The notes: a model not told the origin generated them from the sequence alone. Shown: positions 1 to 8,240, counted from the stretch's first letter. The stretch: 10,000 nt of DNA from Eimeria necatrix (GCF_000499385.1 NW_013654336.1:5001-15000), one strand, 5' to 3'. Program-made: numbers and translations.

Positions 1-147
1 TAGCTGGCTAACCAGCTAGCTGGATAACTAGCTAGATGGCTAACTAGCTAGCTGGCTAACTAGCTAGCTGGCTAACTAGCTAGCTAGCTAGTCAGGCCTT
101 ATCGAGTTAGGAAGGTAGCTAGCCGCTGGCTAGCTAGCTAGCTAGCT
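1..147. repeat. 16-bp tandem repeat followed by TAGC tetranucleotide tracts
   Basis: Five head-to-tail copies of a 16-bp unit close to TAGCTGGCTAACTAGC fill bases 1-80; copies 4 and 5 are identical and copies 1-3 differ by one base each. TAGC tetranucleotides follow at about 81-92, and again at about 130-147 after a short unique spacer (about 93-113). The units contain the palindrome GCTAGC, so each can pair with itself. The array probably continues left of the window. It is unrelated in sequence to the CAG/CTG repeats that dominate the rest, and is best called a simple satellite or minisatellite. No function is visible. Confidence 0.9.
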
Positions 148-443
148 ACTCAGGTGCTGCTGACAACGTGTAGTACTGAAGCTTTGCTGCTGTTGCTGTT
201 GCTGCTGCTGTTGCTGTTGCTGCTGCTGCTGCTGTGTCGCTGCAGAAACAAAGGCAGCAAATTCGTGCTGCTGGCCGCAGCCGCTGCCCGTGAGGAGAAG
301 CAGCATCAGCAGGAGGCCTCGCAGCAATTCGTCTTTGCCTAGCAGCAGCAGCAGCAGCAGCAACAGCAGAAGTAGCAGCTACAGGAAGCAGCAGCAGCAG
401 CTCGCAGGCGCTGCTGCTGCAGTAGTGCGGCATTTGCAGCAAA

Positions 444-473
444 CAGCAGCAGCAGCAGCTGCTGCTGCTGCTG
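444..473. repeat. Perfect inverted repeat (CAG)5(CTG)5
   Basis: Five CAG triplets (444-458) are directly followed by five CTG triplets (459-473), giving a spacer-free palindrome. It could extrude a cruciform or fold as a hairpin in single-stranded DNA or RNA. Confidence 0.85.
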
Positions 474-556
474 CGACTTCTAGGGCCTAAACGCCGCAGC
501 CCAGTGGCTGTGCACAGCAAGCTCGTGCTGCAGCAAACAACGTAGCGTGTCCAGTG

Positions 557-607
557 CAGCAGCAGCAGCAGCAGCAGCAGCTGCTGCTGCTGCTGCTGCT
601 GCTGCTG
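557..607. repeat. Perfect inverted repeat (CAG)8(CTG)9
   Basis: Eight CAG triplets (557-580) abut nine CTG triplets (581-607), making a palindrome with 24-bp arms and no spacer. It is the longest clean strand switch of the triplet repeat seen in the non-coding left part of the window. Long palindromes of this kind are also common sites of misassembly. Confidence 0.85.
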
Positions 608-682
608 CCGCTGCTGTAGGTGCTTGTCTCACTATCTATGTGTCTATCCGCAACCCTTTGTCTCAAACAAAATTAAAACAAA

Positions 683-688
683 TTTATT
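683..688 (-). terminator. Poly(A)-signal-like AATAAA after the minus-strand gene
   Basis: TTTATT on the plus strand reads AATAAA on the minus strand, directly after the TGA stop at 689-691, and AT-rich sequence continues downstream. It is compatible with a polyadenylation signal for the minus-strand gene. Apicomplexan poly(A) signals are loosely defined, so this is suggestive only. Confidence 0.3.
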
Positions 689-1058
689 TCAAATAAAAAC
701 GGCGTCTGAACCGCACCTGCTGCTGCTGCTGCTGCTGCTGCTGCCACTTTTGCAGCTGCTGCTGTTGCTGCTGCTGCTGTTGCATCTGCTGCTTTTGCTG
801 CCGTTGCTGCTCCTACTACTGCGGCGGGAGCTGCTGGTGTTTGCCCCGCTGCTGCTGCTGCCAATGCAGCTGCTATTGCTGCTGCTGCTGCTGCTGTTGC
901 CGTCGCTGCTACGGTTGCCGCTGCTGCTGCCTCTCTGTGGGGCTCTCCCACTCCCTTTCCTTTGAGCCGCACTCGTGCTGCCTGCTGCTGCTGCTAGTGC
1001 TGCTCGAGCTGCTGCAGTCGCCTCTGTTGCGTCATTTGCTGCTGGAAGCGTGGACACC

Positions 1059-1105
<47 letters not shown>

Positions 1106-1915
1106 TTGCTGCTGTTTCTCTGGCGTTTTTCTTTGCTTTGCCTGTCGTGCCTCTTTTTTGCTGCGGGTTGGCTGCGTCACGTTTTCCTTTTTCTGCTGCT
1201 TGCTGCGCTGCTGCTGCTTGTGCTGCTGCTGCTGCTGCTTGTGCTGCTGCTGCTGCTGCTTGTGCTGCTGCTGCTGCCAGCGCAGCAGCTGCTGCGGCTG
1301 AAGCAGCGTGTCTATCACAAAGGGCCCCACTTCAACTTCTGCTGCTGCTGCTGCTGCGCTGCGGAGGCCTTGCGGCAGCGCAGCAAAGACTTCTTCGTGC
1401 AGGCTGCTGCTCTTCCGGGGCCATCTCTTGAGCAGCAGCAGCTGCAGCAACCCCGAGTCTTGCTGCTGCTGTTGCTGCTGTTGCTGCTGCTGCTGTTGCT
1501 GAGGAATTTCCTGCTGCTCTGGTTGGTCGCGCTGTTCTTGTTGCTGAGCCGCCTGGTGCTCCTTCTGTTCTTGGTCGTGGGCTTCCTCCCCCTGCTGCTG
1601 CTGTAGCTGCTGCTGCTGCTGCTGCTGCAGCTGCTGCTGCTGCTGCAGCTGCTGCTGCTGCAGGAGAGGCTGGAATAGCTGCTGCAGCAAAGGCAGCGGC
1701 GCTGTCAGCCAAGGCGAGTGCAGCACCCACGGGCAGCTGCTGCCTCTATGAGAAACAAAAACAGACATTTCGCTGCAGGGCTTCTTGCAGCTGCTGCTGT
1801 TGCTGCTGCTGCTGCTGTCACTGTTGCTGCGCTGCGTAGATGCAGCAGTCACTGCAGCAGCAACTGGATGCTGCTGCTGCTCGTTGCGCTCTGGTATCGA
1901 TCTTCCGTGCTGCGT

Positions 1916-1946
<31 letters not shown>

Positions 1947-1983
1947 CGCAGTGTAGCAGATGCCGCTGACTCCGTTGAGGAAC

Positions 1984-2029
<46 letters not shown>

Positions 2030-2283
2030 GGGGAAATCCCTTGGTGTGACTGCGAGATGTTGGATGCCGTAGAGGGCCCGCCAGATAAATGAAGCAGCAA
2101 TGGCTGCACGCTTCTGCTGCTGCTGCAGCTGCTGCTGCTGCTGCGGCTGCTGCTGCTGCTGCAGCTCACGGCCTACCGCTGCAGCAATTCGCAGCAGCAG
2201 CGGCGCGTCATAGAACCCTAAGTGGTGGTAGCAAAGAGTCAAGGCGCTGAGCAAAGCCGAGCCAGTCAGCTGCAGCAGCATCA

Positions 2284-2333
<50 letters not shown>

Positions 2334-3135
2334 AGCTGCGTGAGGACCCGCTGCTTGACTATAGCCCTCAAAGGGCCTACCCAGGCCCCCATAGCTACAA
2401 CGCCGTGCCAAGCCAGAACAGCAGATTCTGCTGCTGCTGCTGCTGCTGCTTGCTGCAGCAGCGGAAGCAGCTGCGGCAGCAGCAAAGCGTTGCATGCTCC
2501 CCCCACTGTCAGGCAGTGGAATACAGTGATGATGTGGCGGCTTTGCTGCTGCTGCTGCTGCGGAGGCAGCAGCAGGAGCTGCTGCTGCAGCCGCGCCACC
2601 CGCTGCAGCAGACTGCTGCAGCAAGCTGCCAGCAGCACTTCGTCTTTAAGCCTCAGCCGCTGCAGCGCGAGCAGCAAATAAGACATTTGCTGCAGGGGAA
2701 CAGCAGCAAGCTGCTTGCTGCTGACGAGATGTGCTGCTATTGCTGCAGCAGCAGCAGGCTCGCTGTGCCCCAGCAGCGCAAGGTGGTAGAGGCTGCTGCA
2801 GCAAGCAGCAGCAGGCAGCAACGGGGCCCACTGCTGCAGCAGCAAACTAGCAGCAGACAGCAGCGGGGGGTCAACGTGAAGGCATTCAGAGAGACACCGA
2901 ATAAGTGCTGCTGCGTCCAGCGCGACCTTTTGCTGCTGCTGTGGCAGCAGCTGCAGCTGCAGCTGCTGCTGCTGCTGCTGCTGCTGCTGGGCCAGCTGCT
3001 GCGCCTGCTCCGGAGCCTCAAACTGCCGCTGCTGCAACAGCAGCAGCAGCTGCTGCTGCTGCTGTTGCGGGCTCACCAGTGGCAGCACCACGTGCCGCCG
3101 AGGATGCAGCAGAGCCGTAGACAACAGCAGCGAAC

Positions 3136-3173
<38 letters not shown>

Positions 3174-3290
3174 AGCGCATGCATTGTCTGCGTCAGCCAG
3201 CAGCAAATTTGCTGCGTCAATTTGAAGTCCTGCAGACACCGAAAACGGCTGACCAGTTTTAAGTACCAAACAGCTTCGTCCCACGTGAGA

Positions 3291-3332
<42 letters not shown>

Positions 3333-3674
3333 GGTGCTGCTGCTGCTGCTGGATCTGGTGCTGCTGCTGAGTCTAGTGCAGCTGCTGCCGCTGCTGTTGG
3401 ATCCGCTGCTGCTGCAGAGTCTGCTGCAGCTGTTGCCGCTGCTCCCGCTGCTGCTGGATCTGGAGCTGCTGCTGAGCCTGCTGCAGCTGCTGCTTCTGCT
3501 GGGCCTGCTGCAGCTGCTGCTTCTGCTGGGCCTGCTGCAGCTGCTGCTTCTGCTGGGCCTGCTGCAGCTGCTGCTTCTGCTGCTGCTGCTTCTGCTGCTG
3601 CTGGCGCTTCTGTTTCTAATGCCGCCTTTAGCGCTGCAGATGCCACTGCGGGTGCTCCTGCTGCATGTTCCGAA

Positions 3675-3710
<36 letters not shown>

Positions 3711-3886
3711 GAGGCAGTTGCTGCTGCTGCTGTCTCTGCTGCTGCAGTGACCGCCGCCTTTTGCCTTACGTGCTGCTGCAGCTGCAGAAACAGTGCAGCT
3801 GCAGCCTGCTGCTGGTCACCCTGCGGGGCTGCTGCTGCTGCTGCTGCTGCTAAGGGAGGGCGCAGCGACAGATCGTTTGCTGCTGC

Positions 3887-3921
<35 letters not shown>

Positions 3922-4398
3922 CCTCTTCGTCTGCTCCCCAGTGTAGCTTCCGTTCAGGGCTTTCTGGTGTAGCATCACCTGCTGCTGCAGCACCTGCTGC
4001 TGCAGCACTTGGTGCAGCACCTGCTGCTGCACGACTTGATGCTGCAGCACCTGCTGCTGCAGCGCCTGCTGCTGCAGCACCTGCTGCTGCAGCACTTGCT
4101 GCTGCAGCACCTGCTGCTGCAGCACCTGCTGCTGCTGCAGTAGGGGGCTTGCGGTGTACGAAGACCAAGTTCAAATAGCCGTGGCAGATTTTTGCTGCAC
4201 TGCAAAAGTCTCCCTGCTGCAGCAGCAGCAGCGCCTGCTGCTGCAGCAGCATCCACGCATCTCTGCAGCAAGGGCGTCCATAGCAGCCAAGCAGGAATGC
4301 AATCTCTGCTGCTGCTGCTGCTGCTGCTGTTGCTGCACTGCTGCGCCGCAGCACGCGAGATATCGCACGGCTAACGAGTTCTGATTTGCTGCCACTCT

Positions 4399-4429
<31 letters not shown>

Positions 4430-4555
4430 GGCGTCAGCAGCGGCTGGTGACCCGTTTGCTGCTGCTGCCCTTCCACTTGTTGCAGCTGCTTCACTCTGCT
4501 GCTGCAGCTGCGTCTCATCAGACCATTGTGGAGCAGCAGCGTCAACACGAAGCTC

Positions 4556-4589
<34 letters not shown>

Positions 4590-4709
4590 AGTGAGCGCCG
4601 CTGCAGCTGCAGCAGCAGCGCATGTATGTCGCAGTCCTGGGCAGCCCGACATATGAGCTTCAGGTCTCCCTGGCTGCTGCCTGCACTTTGCTGCTGCGCT
4701 GTGTTTCTC

Positions 4710-4742
<33 letters not shown>

Positions 4743-4875
4743 TAGTTGCTGCTGCTGCAGTTGCTGGTGCTCCTGCCATTGATACTGTAGACACTGCTGC
4801 TGGCAGTGCTGCTATGCTCCACGCTGCCGTAGCCATTGTTTCTGCTGCTGTTGCTGTTGCTGCTGCTGCTCGTAC

Positions 4876-4916
<41 letters not shown>

Positions 4917-5041
4917 GGGGCCAGCCCAAGGGCAGAGCAGCAGCGCAGCTGCACATATAGCCCGAGTGGCGGAGGGCTTGCTGCTGTTCTTCTCCTCAGC
5001 TGCTGCCCCTGCAGCAAGTGCAGCAGATTCCAGCGCCTCAT
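689..5041 (-). CDS. Probable mitochondrial RAP/HPR-type RNA-binding protein, rich in homopolymers
   Basis: This is a single open frame of 1450 residues starting at ATG (5039-5041). Residues 1-21 include Arg2, Arg3 and Arg16-18, and there is no acidic residue in the first 40 or so, as in a mitochondrial presequence. Mixed-composition islands sit between Ser, Ala and Gln runs: about 243-298 (FLLGCYGRPCCRDAW, then GDFCSAAKICHGYLNL), 583-622 (TWDEAVWYLKLVSRFRCL), 700-990 (Leu-rich helical pairs, including LLSALTLCYHHLGFYDAPLL) and 1211-1248 (SSLHEEVFAAL, then VEVGPFVIDTLL). The third resembles the helical repeats of FASTK/HPR/OPR proteins. The last resembles the lead-in to a RAP domain, a module of organellar RNA-processing and ribosome-assembly factors in apicomplexans. 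The usual continuation, with an acidic catalytic-like core and an aromatic C-terminal end, is not visible; HKQQQQQ repeats follow instead. Family assignment is inference from pattern. Introns within the low-complexity runs cannot be excluded, so the exact protein is uncertain. Confidence 0.6.
1217..1279 (-). repeat. 21-bp tandem repeat encoding HKQQQQQ
   Basis: CTTGTG occurs at 1217, 1238 and 1259 with CTG triplets between, giving three 21-bp units. Read on the minus strand they encode His-Lys followed by Gln runs, just after the RAP-like segment of the long gene. Confidence 0.8.
1981..2027 (-). repeat. Pure CTG/CAG tract (polyglutamine in the minus-strand gene)
   Basis: About 14 uninterrupted CTG triplets on the plus strand read as CAG codons for glutamine on the minus strand. 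Similar tracts lie at about 2286-2331 and 1063-1101. The third is read in a different phase and encodes alanine. Confidence 0.85.
3476..3583 (-). repeat. 27-bp minisatellite encoding AEAAAAAGP
   Basis: Four 27-bp units begin at 3476, 3503, 3530 and 3557, each reading GCCTGCTGCAGCTGCTGCTT and then CTGCTGG. On the minus strand they encode a nine-residue unit of Ala with one Glu and a Gly-Pro. This is a higher-order repeat grown out of the triplet repeat, in phase with the coding frame. Confidence 0.85.
3976..4138 (-). repeat. 15-bp minisatellite encoding (GAAAA)n
   Basis: About ten copies of a 15-bp unit, CACCTGCTGCTGCAG with variants, run through this stretch. On the minus strand they encode Gly-Ala-Ala-Ala-Ala units, interrupted once by Ser-Ser-Arg (near 4030) where the unit has diverged. 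Unit length is a multiple of three, so copy-number change would keep the frame. Confidence 0.8.
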
Positions 5042-5319
5042 TGCAGCAGCAGCAGCAGCTGCCGCTGCTGCTTCTGTTGGTGCTGCCTGCTCTGCTGCAG
5101 CTCCATCGATTGCTGCGGGTCCTGCAGCTGCTGCTGCCGCTGCTGCCGCTGCTGCTGCTGGGAATAATCACTCTAGATCGCCTGCTGCTGAACTGTGTGC
5201 AGGAAGAGCAGCAGCAACAGCAGCAGCAGCAACAGCAGCAGCTCAGTGTTCTACGGGGCCCCCTGCAGCCGCTGCTGTTGCGAGGCGGCCGAGGGGCCCC
5301 GCAGCAACAAGCCAAAACC

Positions 5320-5382
5320 TCGTTTACCTCAGCAAATTGTAATTTTAATTTTTAAATAGTATTTTTAATATTTAAAAGTCAT
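5320..5382. promoter_or_regulatory. AT-rich island between divergent genes
   Basis: About 60 bases here are almost all A and T (AATTTTAATTTTTAAATAG and similar), in strong contrast to the GC-rich triplet repeats on both sides. It lies between the minus-strand gene starting at 5041 and the plus-strand pyridoxal kinase. It may be a shared promoter or 5' flank. No TATA box or named motif is claimed, since apicomplexan promoters are poorly defined. Confidence 0.35.
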
Positions 5383-5600
5383 TGCCGACAGCAGCAGCAG
5401 CAGCAGCGAGTGCGCACGCACAATCGAAGCCCTGCTGCGCAGCAGCAGCAGCAGCAGCAGCGACAGCAGCAGCAGCAGCAAGAGCAGCAGACACCGCAAC
5501 CGAGAAGCCTCGAGACAAGTCTCTCCGTTTCCCAGCAAGCAGTATCTTCTTCGTTCCATCAACTTTAAATATTTTTTCCTGCTCTCGTTTTTCCAAGGCA

Positions 5601-5631
<31 letters not shown>

Positions 5632-5699
5632 CAGTGTCTACAGCAGCTCGAGCAGCCAAAGCGACAGCCACACTGGGAGCAACAGCAACTGCCGCCGCC

Positions 5700-5746
<47 letters not shown>

Positions 5747-6063
5747 GGCCCCACAAACCCCCCGCTGGCGAGATCAGGCACCCCAGCTCCGCCGCATCCA
5801 CTGCAGCAGCAGCAGGAGCGGCGACTCCCGAATACCTCAGCAGCAGCAGCAGCAGCACTCCAGCAGCAGCCGCGGCAGCAGCAGGAACACCCCAGCAGCA
5901 GCCCCTTCGGAGCAGCAGCAGCAGCACAGCAACAGCAGCAGCAGCAGCACCAGCAACACCAGCAGCAGCAGCAGCAGCAGCACCAGCAACACCAGCAGCA
6001 GCAGCAGCAGCACCAGCAATAGCACCAGCAACAGCACCAGCAACACCAGCAGCACCAGCACCA

Positions 6064-6121
<58 letters not shown>

Positions 6122-6122
6122 A
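5383..6122 (+). other. Stop-free CAG-rich leader in frame with pyridoxal kinase
   Basis: The frame of the kinase stays open upstream to about 5382, but it holds no ATG before 6123. Translated, it would be Ala-rich, then Ser-rich with Thr/Asn. The natural reading is 5' untranslated sequence. An N-terminal exon joined by splicing cannot be ruled out. At 5537-5590 there is a short mixed, T-rich segment, and at 5750-5830 a less repetitive GC-rich one. Neither resembles a known domain. Confidence 0.45.
5939..6065 (+). repeat. Variant CAG repeat with CAC/CAA interruptions
   Basis: Runs of AGC are interrupted at intervals by ACC and AAC, giving irregular units of the form AGCACCAGCAAC. In the frame leading into the kinase start they would read Ser-Thr-Ser-Asn. 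A long pure CAG tract follows at about 6070-6120, ending right at the proposed ATG. Confidence 0.75.
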
Positions 6123-6377
6123 ATGAAGGACTTGGGGCGGGTGTTGGCGCTGCAGTCGCACGTGGTGCGGGGCCACGTGGGGGCCGATGCCTTTTGCTTC
6201 CCGCTGCAGCACTTGGGGCTGGGCGTGGGGTGTATATACACCTGCCAGTTCGTGGACTTGTTTACCCACGAGGGGTCGCTGCTGCAGCAGCAGCAGCTGC
6301 AGCAGCTGCTGCAGCACTTCCAGGCGCCGGCCTTCCAGCCTGCTGCTTCCGCGGGCAGCGCGGCGCCGCCCGCTGCT

Positions 6378-6415
<38 letters not shown>

Positions 6416-6652
6416 CGGCTACGAGCCCCCCTTTCGCTACATTGCTTCCGGATTTGTGGGGAGTGGAGAGCTGCTGCAGCAAATTGCAGAGTGGCTGGGG
6501 GCCCCCGGGGGCCCCTCTACTTCCTAGACCCTGTTTTGGGGGATTGTGGCAAGCTGTATGTACACCCCAGCTGCGTCAGCAGCTACAGCAGCAAGCTGCT
6601 GCCTCTGGCTGATGTCATTACACCCAACCAGTACGAGGCTGGCTGGCTGCTG

Positions 6653-6698
<46 letters not shown>

Positions 6699-6894
6699 AG
6701 GAGCAGCAGCAGCAGCAGCAGGAGGCGGGGTGGCGCGACTGCTGCTGCGAGGCCGTTCCCATTGACAACTTTGCTGCTCTTTTTGCTGCTGTTGCTGCGC
6801 TGCACCAGCTGGGGCCCGAAGTGGTGGTGATTACTTCTGTGCAGTTTCCTTCTGCTGCTGCTGCTGCTGAGGCCCACGCCATCCTTGCTGCAGC

Positions 6895-6933
<39 letters not shown>

Positions 6934-7034
6934 GCTGCAGCAGAAACCCGAAGACTACTTGTTCATCGTCGCGTCCCGCAGGGAGCGGGAGGTGCAGCGC
7001 TGCGCGCCCTCAGCAGCAGCAGCAGGCGAGGGAG

Positions 7035-7075
<41 letters not shown>

Positions 7076-7598
7076 GCAGACGTGCTGTATGCTGCTGCTG
7101 TGCCCATCAAACAAGGATATATAGGAGGCGCGGGGGATTTATTTGCTGCTCTTTTTCTTGGCTTTTTTGTCCGGGAAAACTTCCATTTGGGAAAAACTCT
7201 GGAGAAAACAATTGCTGCAGTCCAGGTTTGCTGCTGCTGCTGCTGTGCTGCTGCTGCTGCTGCGCTGCTGCTGCTGCTTCTGGGGGGAAAAAGCGGTTGC
7301 TGCTGCTGCTGCTGCGCCTGCTTGCTGCTGTCGCTGCCTTTGCTGCCGCTGCTGCTGCTGTTGCTGCTGCTGTTGCTGCTGCTGCTGTTTGACGCCTTGG
7401 GTCACAGTAGGCTGGACTGCGGCTGCGCTGCTGCTGCTGCTGCTGCTGCTGCAGCTGTTGCTGCTGCTGCGGACGCTGCTGGGTTAGCTTCTGCTGCTGT
7501 TTGCTTCTGCCAAAGGGCTCACTACTTGCACATTCATACCTCTGAGGGCCTCCCATCCGTAGCTGTTGCTGCTGCTGCTGCTACTGTTGCTGCTGCTG

Positions 7599-7638
<40 letters not shown>

Positions 7639-7814
7639 AGGGCGTGATAGAACACACCATAAGCCGCTCGCCGCGGCCCCAAACTGTCGATGCTGTTGCT
7701 GCTCAAGAATTTATTCTTAACCCCCCCCCTTCTTGCATGCATCCAGTGGTGCTGCTGTCGCGGCAGCAGCTGCAGCAGCAGCTGCAGCAGCAGCAGCAGC
7801 AGCAGCAGCAGTGA
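6123..7814 (+). CDS. pdxK: Pyridoxal kinase (two exons, one unexplained -1 frame change)
   Basis: Phosphorylates pyridoxal, pyridoxine and pyridoxamine with ATP in the cytosolic vitamin B6 salvage pathway. It belongs to the ribokinase-like fold. The parts are 6123-6515, then 6515-7225 in the -1 frame, then 7641-7814 after an intron; together about 425 residues against roughly 310 for the human enzyme. The excess is Ala, Ser and Gln inserts. Visible motifs are RVLALQSHVVRGHVG (6-20, with Ser12 as in the human enzyme), YIASGF (about 106-111), DPVLGD (136-141), PLADVITPNQYEA (161-173), VVVITS (234-239) and GGAGDLFAA (335-343, with the expected catalytic Asp339; family consensus GTGD). The last exon (GVIEHTISRS, then VDAVAAQEFILNPP) matches the family C-terminus and ends in polyglutamine. 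ATG 6123 is the first ATG in the frame and sits just ahead of the conserved start. The region after CQF (about 41-50) lacks the NHTGY-like motif of animal enzymes. Confidence 0.92.
6497..6515 (+). other. Frame-change site in pyridoxal kinase
   Basis: Four homopolymer runs follow each other: G5 (6497-6501), C5 (6502-6506), G5 (6507-6511) and C4 (6512-6515). Upstream conserved sequence (IASGFVGSGELLQQIAEWLG) is in the frame of base 6123 and meets TAG at 6525-6527. Downstream conserved sequence (LYFLDPVLGD) is one base back. The last seven bases, GGGCCCC at 6509-6515, are phased as X XXY YYZ in the upstream frame, and a -1 slip there joins the two parts without loss or gain of conserved residues. 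A missing base in one run would do the same. Confidence 0.85.
6656..6697 (+). repeat. Polyserine tract (14 AGC codons) inside pyridoxal kinase
   Basis: Fourteen AGC codons directly follow the TPNQYEAGWLLG motif, then Gln/Glu-rich sequence to about 6725 before the fold resumes at DNFAALFAAVAAL. The insert falls where the human enzyme has a short surface loop, so it probably loops out of the fold. A second insert of Gln codons lies at 6896-6945, and a third, of Ala codons, at 7036-7080. Confidence 0.85.
7226..7640 (+). other. Intron of pyridoxal kinase, CTG-rich
   Basis: The exon ends TCCAG at 7225 and the intron starts GTTTGC. It ends after a long CTG run at GCTGCTGCAG, with AG at 7639-7640, and the next exon begins GGCGTGATAG. 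Joining the two gives TIAAVQ-GVIEHTI in one frame, which fits the family alignment in this helix. The length is 415 bases. Most of it is CTG triplets, so it has no stop in the upstream frame until 7720. Confidence 0.8.
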
Positions 7815-8048
7815 TAGGTGTAGGTGCGACGGCTGCAGCGCCTGCCGCAGCGGCGAAGGCTGCGGCTGTCGCTGCTGCTGCTGCTGCTGCAGCAACGCAG
7901 CTGCTGCTGCTGCTGCTGCTGTTCTGGCCTTCAGCCACAGTAGCAGCAGCAGCTGCAGCAGCTGCTGCAGCAGCAACAGAACTCACATTAGCAAGCGTAT
8001 CAGCAGAGTCAGCTGCGCACGTTTGTCGCCTCGAGCACTGCAACAAAG

Positions 8049-8090
<42 letters not shown>

Positions 8091-8240
8091 CTTCGGTAGC
8101 AGCAGCTTCGACTTGTTTTCGACTATTTACTTTTGCGCAGAATTAGCAGACTTGCTGCCACTTCATTATATTTATTTAATTTCATTTTGCCATTTTGTCT
8201 TTCTGCATTTGAAATAAACAAATCTATTTTCCATTTTAAT
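7815..8240 (+). other. 3' flank of pyridoxal kinase
   Basis: After the stop come GC-rich mixed sequence and CAG/CTG tracts (to about 8100), then an AT-rich segment (about 8115-8240). No domain-like translation is visible on either strand. The region probably contains the 3' untranslated region. Confidence 0.5.
8213..8218 (+). terminator. Poly(A)-signal-like AATAAA downstream of pyridoxal kinase
   Basis: AATAAA lies in the AT-rich segment about 400 bases past the stop at 7814. It is a plausible polyadenylation signal for that transcript; position and composition are the only support. Confidence 0.35.

Larger units (their letters stand above)
148..682. other. CAG/CTG-rich stretch without a recognisable gene
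   Basis: This stretch alternates CTG and CAG tracts with short mixed spacers. Open frames exist on both strands, but they translate into Leu, Cys, Gln, Ser or Ala runs with no domain-like segment between them. The stretch from about 620 to 700 is AT-richer and probably holds the 3' untranslated region of the minus-strand gene that ends at 689. I see no gene here. Confidence 0.6.

Noticed and set aside
1..147. Telomeric repeat
   Set aside because: The unit does not resemble the TTTAGGG-type telomere repeat of apicomplexans.
154..363. Leu-rich open frames that look like membrane segments or signal peptides
   Set aside because: They are CTG tracts read as Leu; the same bases give Cys, Ala, Ser and Gln in other frames, and no mixed sequence supports a protein.
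3970..4138. CRISPR-like regular repeat
   Set aside because: The units are contiguous and only 15 bp, with no unique spacers; it is a coding minisatellite in a eukaryotic genome.
3222..4178. Plus-strand Ala-rich open frame of 318 residues
   Set aside because: It is the antisense shadow of the Ala-rich part of the minus-strand gene, with no domain-like segment.
5382..6122. Long N-terminal extension of the kinase
   Set aside because: The frame is open but has no ATG before 6123, and its content is explained by CAG repeats.
5565..6482. Minus-strand open frame of 305 residues opposite the kinase
   Set aside because: It is made of Cys, Ala and Leu runs antisense to recognised kinase sequence.
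6480..6527. A small intron to explain the kinase frame change
   Set aside because: Conserved residues continue right up to and directly after the homopolymer cluster, so any GT-AG intron there would remove conserved sequence; a one-base change fits better.
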